DNA of 64,000 nucleotides from Burkholderiales bacterium (GTDB lineage: Bacteria > Pseudomonadota > Gammaproteobacteria > Burkholderiales > Methylophilaceae): NCBI GenBank assembly GCA_030831475.1, contig JAURKY010000001.1:45215-109214 (forward strand). Reading direction: 5' to 3'. The position numbers and the translations under genes are program-made. The notes beneath the pieces were generated by a model, which ran no database searches, was not told where the DNA came from, and worked only from the letters and a program-made list of their open reading frames with translations. Positions 7,945-17,422 of this stretch are shown piece after piece; within the stretch, counting starts at the first letter, position 1, and each line of letters opens with the position of its first letter.

Positions 7945-8181
7945 ATGATAAAAAAAGAAAGATTAGAAGAAATTTCTGACAAAATTCGTGAATTAATTAA
8001 AAATTCACCAATTGAGGACATGGAAGAGAACATAAATGCACTATTAAAGAGCATGTTCACCAAAATGGACCTGATTACCCGCGAAGAATTTGATGTTCAA
8101 ACTGAAGTTCTCAAGAAAACTCGTTTGAAACTTGAAATGTTAGAAAAGAAACTCGACCAACTTGAAACTAAGAAGAAATAA
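7945..8181 (+). CDS. ubiK: Ubiquinone biosynthesis accessory factor UbiK (BMFP domain)
   Basis: 78 residues from the ATG at 7945; upstream in-frame sequence is intergenic, contains the torF promoter and lacks family similarity. The pattern M-I-K-K-E-R-L-E-E-I, then L-I-T-R-E-E-F-D-V-Q-T-E-V-L, and a C-terminal leucine-heptad coiled coil match the BMFP/YqiC family. UbiK assists the UbiJ-linked soluble complex of aerobic ubiquinone synthesis, and such proteins form trimers and bind membranes. It is divergent from torF-glnK-amtB, a common arrangement in Betaproteobacteria. metH follows after 44 bases. Confidence 0.9.
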   Translation: MIKKERLEEISDKIRELIKNSPIEDMEENINALLKSMFTKMDLITREEFDVQTEVLKKTRLKLEMLEKKLDQLETKKK

Positions 8182-8225
8182 TAAACTCTACTTATTAAGC
8201 CGTTTTCGTTAAAATCCCTATATCA

Positions 8226-11200
8226 ATGAATGCAAACCATTATTTTGAAGTTGAAAAAAAACTCCGCCATATTATGTCTAAGCGCATTATGGTGATGGAC
8301 GGTGCCATGGGCACGATGATCCAGCAGTATAAGTTGGATGAAGAGGCTTACAGGGGAGGCACACAAGGTGAATTCAAATCATTTCAAGCACCAGAAGGTG
8401 AGCGAGAACTTTTTTTAAAAGGAAACAACGAGTTATTAAGCTTATCGCAACCTCAAATCATCCAAACCATTCATGAGCAATATCTTGAGGCAGGTGCAGA
8501 TATTATTGAAACCAATACCTTTGGAGCCAATAGCATTGCTCAAGATGATTATTTTATGCCCCACCTTGTGGGCCGCATGAACCAAGAAGCGGTCAGGCTT
8601 GCAAAAGAGGCTGCAAAAAAATACAGCACGGATGATAAACCCCGATTTGTGGCAGGTGCCATTGGCCCTACGCCTAAAACAGCCTCTATTTCTCCTGACG
8701 TCAATGATCCAGGTGCAAGAAATATCAGCTTTGATGATTTGGTCAAAAGTTATGCTGAGCAAGTTACTATTTTTATTGAGTCAGGTGTTGACCTATTACT
8801 TGTTGAAACAGTTTTTGATACGCTCAATTGTAAGGCTGCGCTTTTTGCTATTGAAAATATTTTTAATCAATTAAACATAAGAATTCCACTGATGGTCTCG
8901 GGCACGATCACGGATGCATCAGGTCGAATTTTGTCTGGCCAAACCGTTTCAGCTTTTTGGAATTCGATTCGACATGCCAAACCATTAACAGTAGGACTTA
9001 ATTGTGCATTAGGTGCTGCTCTTATGCGACCCTACGCTGATGAACTGTCTCAGTTAGCCGATACCCATATATGTATTTATCCTAACGCGGGCCTCCCCAA
9101 TCCAATGTCGGAGACCGGGTTTGACGAAAAACCTAATGACACATCAAGCCTCTTAAAAGAATTTGCACAAAGCGGTTTTGTAAATATTGCCGGAGGTTGT
9201 TGTGGCACCACACCTGAACATATTCGAGCTATAGCTCAAGAGATTGAAGGAATTAAACCTAGAGAAATTCCCTCACATGATCGATATATGCGCTTATCAG
9301 GGCTTGAGGCTTTGGGCATCAAAGAGAATAGTTTGTTTGTCAATGTAGGTGAGCGAACCAATGTCACAGGATCAAAAGCCTTTGCAAGGTTAATCTTGAA
9401 TGAGCAATACGAAGAGGCCGTTGCTGTTGCAAGGCAGCAGGTTGAGAATGGCGCAGAAATCATTGATGTCAATATGGATGAGGGTATGCTCGATGCTGAA
9501 AAAGCCATGACCCATTTCTTAAATTTAATTGCATCCGAGCCTGACATCGCTCGTATTCCCATCATGGTGGACTCCTCCAAGTGGTCAGTGATTGAGGCTG
9601 GACTTAAATGCGTCCAAGGCAAAGCTATTGTAAATTCAGTGTCACTCAAAGAGGGTGAAGAAGTATTTCTTCATCAAGCCCAACTTTGCAGACAATATGG
9701 TGCAGCCATTATTGTGATGGCTTTTGATGAGACAGGACAGGCAGATACCTATGAGCGCAAGATTGAAATATGTGCAAGGGCCTACAATTTACTTACTAAA
9801 ACTTTAGATTTTCCGCCCGAGGACATTATTTTTGACCCCAATATATTTGCCATTGCTACCGGTATTGAGGAACACAATAATTATGCAGTTGATTTTATTA
9901 ATGCCACCCGGTGGATTAAAGAAAACCTGCCCTATGCCAAAGTCTCAGGGGGTGTTTCAAATGTCAGTTTTAGCTTTAGGGGTAATGAGCCAGCGCGTGA
10001 GGCGATACATACCGTCTTTTTATACCATGCAATTAGAGCAGGCTTATCGATGGGTATTGTTAATGCAGGCATGATCGGGGTCTATGATGATTTGGATCCC
10101 AAGGTTCGTGAAATTGTCGAGGATGTTGTATTAAATAGAAAACCTAATGCCACTGAAAAATTAATCGAGATTGCAGGAAGCCTGAAGGGTGAGAAAAAAG
10201 AGGGTGAGAAAAATAATTGGCGAGGTGATGAAAAAAATAAAGTCAGTGTTGAAAAAAGAATTGAATTTTCTTTAGTTCATGGCATTACAGATTACATCGT
10301 AGAAGATACCGAAGAGGCTCGACAGGCCATTATGGCTAGTGAAGATGGACGGCCTATCCAGGTGATCGAGGGACCCTTAATGGATGGTATGAATGTCGTA
10401 GGCGATCTATTTGCTCAGGGCAAAATGTTTTTACCTCAAGTGGTGAAATCCGCCCGGGTTATGAAACAAGCCGTAGCTCACTTAGTCCCCTTCATTGAAA
10501 AAGAAAAAGAGGACGAAGAAAAACGAACAGGAATTAAAGCTAAGCCCAAAGGCAAGATGCTGATCGCGACCGTTAAGGGCGATGTGCATGATATTGGAAA
10601 AAATATCGTCTCAGTGGTGCTTCAATGTAATAACTTTGAGGTGGTTAATATGGGGGTTATGGTGCCCTGTGCCGAGATTCTTGCCAAAGCGAAGGAGGAA
10701 AACGTTGATATTATCGGCCTCTCTGGCCTAATTACGCCTTCACTCGAAGAGATGGCTTATGTGGCATCTGAGATGCAAAGGGATCCTTTTTTTAGTGCAG
10801 TGAAAATGCCTCTCTTAATTGGCGGAGCGACAACTTCAAGAGCCCATACCGCGGTCAAGATTGCTCCAAAATATGACGGACCAGTCGTTTATGTGCCCGA
10901 TGCGTCTCGTTCAGTTTCTGTTATGCAATCGCTTATGACGCCGGAGCAAAGAAAAAAATACATTGCTGATCTTGATCAAGATTATGAAAAAATTCGTCTT
11001 CAGCATAGTAAGAAAAAGGGTGCAACATATTTAACCTTAGCTGAGGCAAGGAACAACAAACTTCATTTGGATTTTAATCCTGTTAAGCCTAAGTTCATTG
11101 GCCGTAGGGTTTTTAAAAATATAGATCTTGCTATTTTAGTGCCTTACATAGATTGGACTCCCTTTTTTCAAACATGGGATCTCGCAGGAAGCTACCCTAA

Positions 11201-12002
11201 AATTTTAGAGGATCAGGTTGTTGGAAAAAGTGCTAAACAGGTATTTGGCGAGGCACTAAAAATGCTGGATAAATTAGTTAAAGAGAAGAAAATCAGAGCT
11301 AACGGCGTTGTTGGTTTTTTTCCTGCCAATTCAACTAATGACGATGATATAGAGGTTTACGAAGATGACACAAGATCGAAAACATTATTTACCTATTATG
11401 GTTTAAGGCAACAGACCCTAAAGCCAACCATCAATGGCGAGCAAAAGCCAAATTTATGCCTTGCCGATTATATTGCGCCTAAGGAGAGTGATGCTAATGA
11501 TTACATCGGCATGTTCGCTGTGACTGCAGGTGAGGGTGGTGAATACTATGAGTCATTGTTTGAAAAAAATCATGATGATTATGGATCAATCATGTTTAAG
11601 GCCCTGACTGACCGACTTGCTGAGGCTTTTGCAGAGTATATGCATGAACGTGTGAGGACAGATTTATGGGGTTATGCATCCAATGAAAAACTTAATAAAG
11701 ATGAATTAATTAAAGAAGTCTATGAAGGAATTAGGCCTGCGCCTGGTTATCCTGCTTGCCCTGGCCATAGCATTAAGAAGGAAATTTTTAAGGCTTTAAA
11801 TACTCATGAAATTGGTATGTCTTTAACAGATAATTTTGCAATGAATCCGGCCTCATCAGTGAGCGGTTTTTATTTTGCTCATCCGAAAGCTAAATATTTT
11901 AGTGTCGATAAAATTGATGATGATCAGTTAAAAGATCTTGCCATTAGAAGTTCAGAATCTATTGAATTATTAAGAGCACAACTTGCACCTAATATAAAAT
12001 AA
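8226..12002 (+). CDS. metH: Cobalamin-dependent methionine synthase MetH
   Basis: 1258 residues, all four modules present. The homocysteine-binding barrel (about 1-345) carries zinc ligands Cys260 (G-L-N-C-A-L-G), Cys325 and Cys326 (G-G-C-C-G-T-T). The methyltetrahydrofolate barrel (about 365-640) starts with [11 protein letters not shown]. The cobalamin module (about 670-925) has the cobalt-ligating His788 in D-V-H-D-I-G-K-N and the S-G-L-I-T-P-S-L-E loop. The activation domain (about 940-1258) binds AdoMet with R1170-P-A-P-G-Y-P-A-C-P. The enzyme transfers a methyl group from 5-methyl-THF to homocysteine, so the cell needs B12. A Lys/Glu-rich linker (about residues 655-680) is longer than in E. 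coli. No Shine-Dalgarno precedes the ATG; TAAAAT at 8210-8215 suggests a very short leader. No cobalamin riboswitch is seen. Confidence 0.97.
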   Translation: MNANHYFEVEKKLRHIMSKRIMVMDGAMGTMIQQYKLDEEAYRGGTQGEFKSFQAPEGERELFLKGNNELLSLSQPQIIQTIHEQYLEAGADIIETNTFGANSIAQDDYFMPHLVGRMNQEAVRLAKEAAKKYSTDDKPRFVAGAIGPTPKTASISPDVNDPGARNISFDDLVKSYAEQVTIFIESGVDLLLVETVFDTLNCKAALFAIENIFNQLNIRIPLMVSGTITDASGRILSGQTVSAFWNSIRHAKPLTVGLNCALGAALMRPYADELSQLADTHICIYPNAGLPNPMSETGFDEKPNDTSSLLKEFAQSGFVNIAGGCCGTTPEHIRAIAQEIEGIKPREIPSHDRYMRLSGLEALGIKENSLFVNVGERTNVTGSKAFARLILNEQYEEAVAVARQQVENGAEIIDVNMDEGMLDAEKAMTHFLNLIASEPDIARIPIMVDSSKWSVIEAGLKCVQGKAIVNSVSLKEGEEVFLHQAQLCRQYGAAIIVMAFDETGQADTYERKIEICARAYNLLTKTLDFPPEDIIFDPNIFAIATGIEEHNNYAVDFINATRWIKENLPYAKVSGGVSNVSFSFRGNEPAREAIHTVFLYHAIRAGLSMGIVNAGMIGVYDDLDPKVREIVEDVVLNRKPNATEKLIEIAGSLKGEKKEGEKNNWRGDEKNKVSVEKRIEFSLVHGITDYIVEDTEEARQAIMASEDGRPIQVIEGPLMDGMNVVGDLFAQGKMFLPQVVKSARVMKQAVAHLVPFIEKEKEDEEKRTGIKAKPKGKMLIATVKGDVHDIGKNIVSVVLQCNNFEVVNMGVMVPCAEILAKAKEENVDIIGLSGLITPSLEEMAYVASEMQRDPFFSAVKMPLLIGGATTSRAHTAVKIAPKYDGPVVYVPDASRSVSVMQSLMTPEQRKKYIADLDQDYEKIRLQHSKKKGATYLTLAEARNNKLHLDFNPVKPKFIGRRVFKNIDLAILVPYIDWTPFFQTWDLAGSYPKILEDQVVGKSAKQVFGEALKMLDKLVKEKKIRANGVVGFFPANSTNDDDIEVYEDDTRSKTLFTYYGLRQQTLKPTINGEQKPNLCLADYIAPKESDANDYIGMFAVTAGEGGEYYESLFEKNHDDYGSIMFKALTDRLAEAFAEYMHERVRTDLWGYASNEKLNKDELIKEVYEGIRPAPGYPACPGHSIKKEIFKALNTHEIGMSLTDNFAMNPASSVSGFYFAHPKAKYFSVDKIDDDQLKDLAIRSSESIELLRAQLAPNIK

Positions 12003-12004
12003 TT

Positions 12005-13345
12005 ATGCATATTCATATTTTAGGTATTTGTGGTACGTTTATGGGCGGCATTGCAGCCATTGCAAAATCAAACGGCCATCGTGTCACAGGCTGTGATCAT
12101 AATGTTTACCCACCGATGTCAACGCAGTTAGAAAATCAAGGCATAGAAATTATCGAGGGTTTTGATCCTGATCAGATTAATTTAAATCCTGATATTTTTA
12201 TCATAGGTAATGTTGTCTCACGCGGTAACCCTCTAATGGAATTGATACTTGATAAAAATTTACCCTACCAATCTGGGCCTCAATGGCTTTATGAGAATAT
12301 ATTAAAAGATAAATGGGTTTTAGCTATCGCAGGCACGCATGGTAAAACTACCACCACATCCATGCTGTCTTGGATTTTAGATTACTGTAACTATGACCCT
12401 GGATTTTTGATTGGAGGTGTAGCTAATAACTTTAATCTGTCAGCAAGATCAAGCACATCAGATTTTTTTGTTATTGAAGCAGATGAATACGACACAGCTT
12501 TTTTTGATAAGCGGTCAAAATTTATTCATTATCACCCAAGAACATTAATTTTAAATAATCTTGAGTTTGATCATGCAGATATTTTTCCATCCATACAGGA
12601 GATTGAAAATCAATTTCATCATTTAGTAAGAACAGTTCCATCGATGGGAAAAATTTTGATTAATAAGGAGAGCAATCATTTGTCAAACGTAATATCTAGA
12701 GGCATATGGTCAGAGCAAGAATTTTTTGGTGATCAGGATGGATGGTTTTATGAAAAAAAAATAAATGAGATTTCGGTTTTTAAGAATAAGAAGTTTTTGG
12801 GGAATCTTAAAGTAGAATTTTTTGGTCATCATAATTTTATGAATGCCCTAGCTGCAATAGCCGCAGCTGAACACGTAGGCATTAAACCAAAAGATGCAAT
12901 TGAGGCACTCTCAAGATTCAAAGGTGTAAAAAAACGCATGGAAAAATTAATTGAAATTAATGGGGTTAAAATTTTTGATGATTTTGCACATCATCCCACC
13001 GCTATTGAGGCCACCATTAATGCAGTCAAAGACACCATCTCAAAAGGCAGAGTAATTATTGCTTTTGAGCCAAGATCGAATACGATGAAGCTAGGATCCA
13101 TGAAAGATCAACTATCCAATTCTTTTAAAAATGCGGATCACATTTTTTGCTATGCCAGCAGGGAATTAAATTGGGATGCAAAAAAAGTTTTTAAACATAA
13201 TCCTACAACATCTGTATACAATGACATTGATACTATGCTGATTGAATTAAAAAAAGCATTAAGAAAGGATGATTATTTAATCTTTATGAGTAATGGTGGT
13301 TTTTTAGGAGCACAAAAAAAATTAATTGATTCTCTACAGTCATAA
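12005..13345 (+). CDS. mpl: UDP-MurNAc:tripeptide ligase Mpl (murein recycling)
   Basis: 446 residues. Mpl joins recycled L-Ala-gamma-D-Glu-meso-DAP to UDP-MurNAc in the cytoplasm. The start H-I-L-G-I-C-G-T-F-M-G-G, the ATP-binding A-G-T-H-G-K-T-T-T-T-S (about residues 109-119), the E-A-D-E-Y-D-T-A-F-F-D metal/substrate motif and the D-D-F-A-H-H-P motif are those of Mpl rather than MurC. It starts three bases after metH ends and is followed by a TonB-like gene after seven bases. With ampG (35.5 kb) and mltA (3.7 kb) it shows that this streamlined genome keeps a murein-recycling route. Confidence 0.95.
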   Translation: MHIHILGICGTFMGGIAAIAKSNGHRVTGCDHNVYPPMSTQLENQGIEIIEGFDPDQINLNPDIFIIGNVVSRGNPLMELILDKNLPYQSGPQWLYENILKDKWVLAIAGTHGKTTTTSMLSWILDYCNYDPGFLIGGVANNFNLSARSSTSDFFVIEADEYDTAFFDKRSKFIHYHPRTLILNNLEFDHADIFPSIQEIENQFHHLVRTVPSMGKILINKESNHLSNVISRGIWSEQEFFGDQDGWFYEKKINEISVFKNKKFLGNLKVEFFGHHNFMNALAAIAAAEHVGIKPKDAIEALSRFKGVKKRMEKLIEINGVKIFDDFAHHPTAIEATINAVKDTISKGRVIIAFEPRSNTMKLGSMKDQLSNSFKNADHIFCYASRELNWDAKKVFKHNPTTSVYNDIDTMLIELKKALRKDDYLIFMSNGGFLGAQKKLIDSLQS

Positions 13346-13352
13346 CATATCC

Positions 13353-14198
13353 ATGAAACATTCATCCAATCAAAATTTCTTTTTGATTGCACTAGCGCTC
13401 TCAATCCTTCTCCATTTATTTTTTTTAAATAATTTAAAGTTTAATTTATTATCAGACGATCTTTTTGAGCAAAAATCTGATTTACAGATGACTATAATGA
13501 ATATTTTATCTGACAATAAAAGCAAAGATATTGTCGAAGATATTAAAGAAGAGGAATTTATCCCCGATCCTGTTCCTATCAAAGAACTTATTAGCAAAAA
13601 AGTTGAAAAAGTTATTGAGCCTAAAGTGATTCCGAAGGTTGTTGAAAAAAAAATAGAGGAAGATTTTAAAATTCAAGAACAAAATGTTTCTCAAGCTAAT
13701 AATGATAAAGAAGCAACGACTGAAACCGATATTTCAGAAAAAATAAGTAAAGATGAGCCAAAAAAAATTAACCTTGATACTAGTCAACTTCTCTCACAAA
13801 TAAATTCACTTGATTTAAGTTCTAAAAAAGATAATCCAAGCGGCGTTAGAGTCAGACAGATTTCATCTAGAACAAAAGATTATGAATACCGATCTTATTT
13901 TGAGGCATGGCGACAAAAGGTTGAGCGTATTGGAGCGCTGAATTATCCAAAAGAGGCGAAATTGGGAAATTTTGGTTCATTAAGACTGACTGTTTCGATA
14001 AATCAAGATGGAGACATTAATGACATTGTTGTTGAAAAAAGCTCTGGCTCGAAAGCATTGGATGAAGCTGCTATAAGAATCGTTAGACTTGGTGAGCCCT
14101 ATGCATCTTTTTCAGATCGAATGCGACATGAGGTTGATATTCTTAATATCACAAGAACTTGGAAGTTTACTGAGTCAAATCAATTATTATCGAATTAG
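13353..14198 (+). CDS. TonB family protein
   Basis: 281 residues from the ATG at 13353 (an earlier start would overlap mpl). It has one N-terminal membrane anchor (about residues 9-25), then a long Lys/Glu/Ile-rich periplasmic spacer with Pro-containing repeats of E-K-V-I-E-P-K-V type. A C-terminal TonB domain (about 190-275) follows, with Y-P-K-E-A-K-L-G-N-F-G, the V-S-I-N-Q-D-G strand and a final R-T-W-K-F. TonB proteins pass proton-motive force from ExbBD to outer-membrane receptors. No exbBD or receptor gene is close, and the position after mpl is shared with TonB-like proteins of other Betaproteobacteria, so an envelope role other than classical iron uptake is possible. Confidence 0.8.
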   Translation: MKHSSNQNFFLIALALSILLHLFFLNNLKFNLLSDDLFEQKSDLQMTIMNILSDNKSKDIVEDIKEEEFIPDPVPIKELISKKVEKVIEPKVIPKVVEKKIEEDFKIQEQNVSQANNDKEATTETDISEKISKDEPKKINLDTSQLLSQINSLDLSSKKDNPSGVRVRQISSRTKDYEYRSYFEAWRQKVERIGALNYPKEAKLGNFGSLRLTVSINQDGDINDIVVEKSSGSKALDEAAIRIVRLGEPYASFSDRMRHEVDILNITRTWKFTESNQLLSN

Positions 14199-14507
14199 AT
14201 GAATTATTACGAACATCATATTTTCTTTTGTTTAAATATCCGAGAGGATGGAGAGCAATGTTGCACTCAAATGGGTTCTGAAAAATTATTTAATTATATG
14301 AAAACTAAAATCAAATTTTTAGATATACGCGGCAAAGGGATGGTTAGGGTTAATCGAGGCGGCTGCTTTGATCGTTGTAGCGAGGGCCCACTATTAGTTA
14401 TTTATCCTCAAGGAATTTGGTATCGATTCATTGATGAAAAAGATATTGATGAAATTATCGAAAGCCATATTCTTGAAGGCAAACCCGTTGAGAGACTTTT
14501 AGTCTAG
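14199..14507 (+). CDS. Thioredoxin-like (2Fe-2S) ferredoxin
   Basis: 102 residues in the thioredoxin-like ferredoxin family. Candidate cluster ligands are Cys11, Cys21 or Cys22, Cys56 and Cys60 (the last two in G-G-C-F-D-R-C-S-E-G-P), the spacing typical of the family. It is a cytoplasmic electron carrier or cluster donor of unknown partner. It begins on the base after the TonB-like stop codon and ends overlapping the opposing HIT gene by nine bases, with no room for a hairpin terminator between them. Confidence 0.88.
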   Translation: MNYYEHHIFFCLNIREDGEQCCTQMGSEKLFNYMKTKIKFLDIRGKGMVRVNRGGCFDRCSEGPLLVIYPQGIWYRFIDEKDIDEIIESHILEGKPVERLLV

Positions 14508-14909
14508 GTATGACTTACATTTATTTATAAAGCTTTCTTCTTCATTTGTATTAAATTCTTTTAAAGGCGCTCTTAATGCCTCACCCCAAATTGAATTTGG
14601 AAAATGACTGTCGTTCCTATATCTTGGGATAATATGCCAATGAAGATGTGGGGTCATGTTACCAAGAGATGCAATATTTATTTTATCTGGATTTAATAGA
14701 TCTCTAAGTACCTTTTCAGTTTGAACAATTTTTTTTATTAAATCGATTTGAGTTTGATCCTCCAAGTCTGAGAGCTCTTTGATATGTTCAATGGTTTCAA
14801 GCCGACAATAACCTGGAAATTTTTGATCATTAATCAGTACCAGCCTAAATAAATTATTTTCCCAAATAATGGGGTAATTTATTTTTTTACATAAAGGGCA
14901 ATTGGCCAA
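14499..14909 (-). CDS. HIT family nucleotide hydrolase
   Basis: 136 residues. The histidine triad is H88-L-H90-W-H92-I-I-P, the nucleotide-binding active site of HIT hydrolases and transferases. A C-P-L-C motif at residues 4-7 could bind zinc with a further ligand. The family hydrolyses phosphoramidates, dinucleoside polyphosphates or related nucleotide compounds; the exact substrate cannot be told. It is the last gene of the long minus-strand run, two bases after nadA, and its 3' end overlaps the ferredoxin gene. Confidence 0.9.
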   Translation of the reverse strand: MANCPLCKKINYPIIWENNLFRLVLINDQKFPGYCRLETIEHIKELSDLEDQTQIDLIKKIVQTEKVLRDLLNPDKINIASLGNMTPHLHWHIIPRYRNDSHFPNSIWGEALRAPLKEFNTNEEESFINKCKSYLD

Positions 14910-14911
14910 GG

Positions 14912-16009
14912 CTAATTAACTTGTAGCATTCGATCCAGAGAAAGTCGTGCTAGATCAGCTTCTTTTTTGGGAACTTCAATAATATTAACGGGTTTATCGT
15001 TAAGGATATTTTCAAGCGTCCAGGCAAGGTGCTGCGGATCAATTCTAGCCATGGTTGAACACTCACAAACAATGTGAGACATAAATTTTACTAATTTGCC
15101 CTCAGCTTTCATTTCATCAGCTAGTCGATTCACGAGATTAAGCTCAGTACCAACCAGCCATTGTGTATTAGGTTTAGCTTCCTTAATTGTGTTTAGGATA
15201 TATTCAGTTGACCCAACAAAATCTGAGTTTTCACATACCTCGAAGGGCGATTCAGGATGAGAAATAACCTTACCATCGGGGTATTTATCTCTAAAAATTT
15301 TTATATGTTCAGGCCTAAACATTTGATGGACTGCACAGTGGCCCTTCCAAAGAAGAACTTTGGCTTTGCTAATCGTTTTTTCATCAAGACCACCTAAGGG
15401 CAAATCTGGGTCCCAAATAGGCATTTCATCAAGAGAGATACCTGCCTGGTAACCTGTCCATCGACCTAAATGTTGATCGGGAAAAAAAAGAACCTTTTCT
15501 TTTTGCTGAAGGGCCCAATTTAATATTTTAGGCGCATTGGTTGATGTACAGACGATACCCCCATGTTCACCACAAAACGCTTTGAGATCTGCTGCCGAAT
15601 TAATATAGGTAATGGGTGTAATGGTTTGATTGAAATCAAGAACTTTAGATAATTCTCGATAGGTTCTTTCAACCTTAGCTAAATTAGCCATATCTGCCAT
15701 AGAACATCCTGCGGATAAATCCGGTAAAACCGTAATTTGGTCTGGACGCGATAAGATATTAGCTACTTCGGCCATAAAATGGACGCCAAGAAAAACGATG
15801 TATTTAGCTTCGAGCTGATCGACGTATTTAGCTAATTTTAGTGAGTCTCCGGTGAGATCTGCATGCCGATAGACTGTTTCATTTTGATAATGATGACCTA
15901 AAATAATTATTTTATTACCCAAAGCTTTTTTGGCTCTAAGGATTCGTTCTTGGCATTCCTCGTTTTTGAGGTCTTCAAAAGCATCAAACTTAATGGCTAC
16001 GGTATTCAT
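14912..16009 (-). CDS. nadA: Quinolinate synthase A
   Basis: 365 residues. NadA condenses iminoaspartate with dihydroxyacetone phosphate to quinolinate for NAD synthesis, using a [4Fe-4S] cluster. Cluster ligands are Cys102 (S-A-G-C-S-M-A-D), Cys225 (W-K-G-H-C-A-V-H) and one of Cys315/Cys317 (H-I-V-C-E-C-S-T-M). The substrate motif G-H-H-Y-Q lies near residue 40. No nadB or nadC lies nearby. The gene is embedded in the minus-strand run between nudB (nine bases upstream) and the HIT gene. Confidence 0.96.
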   Translation of the reverse strand: MNTVAIKFDAFEDLKNEECQERILRAKKALGNKIIILGHHYQNETVYRHADLTGDSLKLAKYVDQLEAKYIVFLGVHFMAEVANILSRPDQITVLPDLSAGCSMADMANLAKVERTYRELSKVLDFNQTITPITYINSAADLKAFCGEHGGIVCTSTNAPKILNWALQQKEKVLFFPDQHLGRWTGYQAGISLDEMPIWDPDLPLGGLDEKTISKAKVLLWKGHCAVHQMFRPEHIKIFRDKYPDGKVISHPESPFEVCENSDFVGSTEYILNTIKEAKPNTQWLVGTELNLVNRLADEMKAEGKLVKFMSHIVCECSTMARIDPQHLAWTLENILNDKPVNIIEVPKKEADLARLSLDRMLQVN

Positions 16010-16018
16010 AAAAGTATT

Positions 16019-16477
16019 TTAACAACCTATGTTTCGAAATATACAGAACTTTTCTATTGCAAGACGATTTGTCCAAGAAAAAACTATTTTTTTTGCCTTG
16101 CTAGCTTCAGCCCAAACATGGTCTGTATGTTCTCTGGGCTCTAATTTTATATTGATATCACTTGGTACTTCAAGTCCAAAGATGTGTTCAGTATTATGCG
16201 TGATACCTGGAGCATAGCGATCCCTCCAATGACTGTATATTTCATATTCATTATTCATTTTCCAATCTTGTATATGAAAAATTTTTGTATTAATGCCTGT
16301 CTCCTCCTCAACTTCTCTTTTAGCAGCCTCATAGGGCGATTCATTTTCCTCAATACTACCTGTGACAGATTGCCAAAAATTTTCCCTATCTTTTCTTTTT
16401 AATAACAGACATTCATTTTTTTCATTGAAAATCACAACAAGAATTGAAATCGGTATTTTGTATTTTTTTACGTTCAA
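16019..16477 (-). CDS. nudB: Nudix hydrolase, probably dihydroneopterin triphosphate diphosphatase
   Basis: 152 residues. The Nudix box is complete: Gly followed by Glu, then R-E-V-E-E-E-T-G-I (about residues 40-62). The N-terminal strand K-Y-K-I-P-I-S-I-L-V-V-I, the F-W-Q-S-V-T-G-S-I segment and the middle W-R-D-R-Y-A-P-G-I-T-H-N-T-E-H pattern match NudB, which removes pyrophosphate from dihydroneopterin triphosphate in folate synthesis. The start overlaps the ispH end by four bases. The family call is firm; the substrate is inferred from pattern memory. Confidence 0.83.
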   Translation of the reverse strand: MNVKKYKIPISILVVIFNEKNECLLLKRKDRENFWQSVTGSIEENESPYEAAKREVEEETGINTKIFHIQDWKMNNEYEIYSHWRDRYAPGITHNTEHIFGLEVPSDINIKLEPREHTDHVWAEASKAKKIVFSWTNRLAIEKFCIFRNIGC

Positions 16478-17418
16478 AATTCTGGAAGTTTAAAAATGAC
16501 ATTTTCCCGAATGCCTTTGAGTTCATTTATTTGAGCTGGATAAGTTTTAGAAATTTTTGTAATAATTTGGTCTATTAGAATTTCTGGTGCAGAAGCACCT
16601 GCAGAAATACCGATATTTTTTTTATCCCTTAATAATTCAAAATCGATTTCATCAGGGTTATCGATCAGAAATGAATCAACATTATTTTGCTTAGCTATTT
16701 CAACTAAACGATTTGAGTTGGAACTATTTTTTGAGCCAACAATGATAATGAGATCATGATCTTGAATCATAAGTTTTATCGCATCTTGACGATTTTGCGT
16801 TGCATAGCAAATATCTGATCCATTGGGACCTTTAATATGAGGAAATTTTCTTTTTAGAGCATCTATAATTTCTTGAGTATCATCTACTGATAAGGTTGTC
16901 TGACTGACATAGCTAATCTTTTCATCTTTATTAATATTTAATTGATCTATATCTTTTACAGTTTCAATGAGGTGAATACTGGCTTTGGGTGAGTTCTTTT
17001 CAATTTGGCCCATAGTTCCCTCAACCTCGGGATGACCTTGATGTCCAATCATAATGATGTGATAGTTCTCATCGTACATTTTGTTAACCTCATTATGTAC
17101 TTTTGTAACCAATGGACATGTGGCATCAATGGGAATTAAATTAAATTTTTTAGATTTCTCTCTAATTTTTTTAGATACACCATGCGCGCTATAAATGACA
17201 TGGCTGCCTTCAGGAATTTCTTCAATCTCTTCTACAAAGATCGCACCCTTTTTTTTCAAATCATCAATCACATATTTGTTATGAACTACTTCATGCCTCA
17301 CGTAAATAGGGGCACCAAATTTTTCTAGAGCTTTTTCAACAATCATGATTGCTCGATCAACGCCAGCACAAAAACCCCTAGGGTTAGCTAGATTGATATT
17401 TATTATATTAGTTTTCAT
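16474..17418 (-). CDS. ispH: 4-hydroxy-3-methylbut-2-enyl diphosphate reductase
   Basis: 314 residues. IspH is the last enzyme of the MEP isoprenoid pathway, yielding IPP and DMAPP. The three cluster cysteines are Cys17 (R-G-F-C-A-G-V), Cys101 (D-A-T-C-P-L-V) and Cys204 (D-I-C-Y-A-T-Q-N-R). The glutamate motif E-V-E-G-T-M-G and the G-S-K-N-S-S-N-S substrate loop are present. It lies four bases after lysA and overlaps nudB by four. Confidence 0.97.
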   Translation of the reverse strand: MKTNIININLANPRGFCAGVDRAIMIVEKALEKFGAPIYVRHEVVHNKYVIDDLKKKGAIFVEEIEEIPEGSHVIYSAHGVSKKIREKSKKFNLIPIDATCPLVTKVHNEVNKMYDENYHIIMIGHQGHPEVEGTMGQIEKNSPKASIHLIETVKDIDQLNINKDEKISYVSQTTLSVDDTQEIIDALKRKFPHIKGPNGSDICYATQNRQDAIKLMIQDHDLIIIVGSKNSSNSNRLVEIAKQNNVDSFLIDNPDEIDFELLRDKKNIGISAGASAPEILIDQIITKISKTYPAQINELKGIRENVIFKLPEF

Positions 17419-17422
17419 GAAA

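Noticed and set aside
8182..8225. Cobalamin or SAM riboswitch before metH
   Set aside because: Only 44 bases separate ubiK and metH, too short for either aptamer, and no matching motif is present.
8442..8762. Open frame of 106 codons opposite metH
   Set aside because: It is a shadow of the metH coding frame with no start signal and an amino-acid composition typical of reverse-complement reading.
12005..13345. MurC instead of Mpl
   Set aside because: The N-terminal H-I-L-G-I-C-G-T-F-M-G-G and the E-A-D-E-Y-D-T-A-F motif are those of Mpl, and no mur cluster surrounds the gene.
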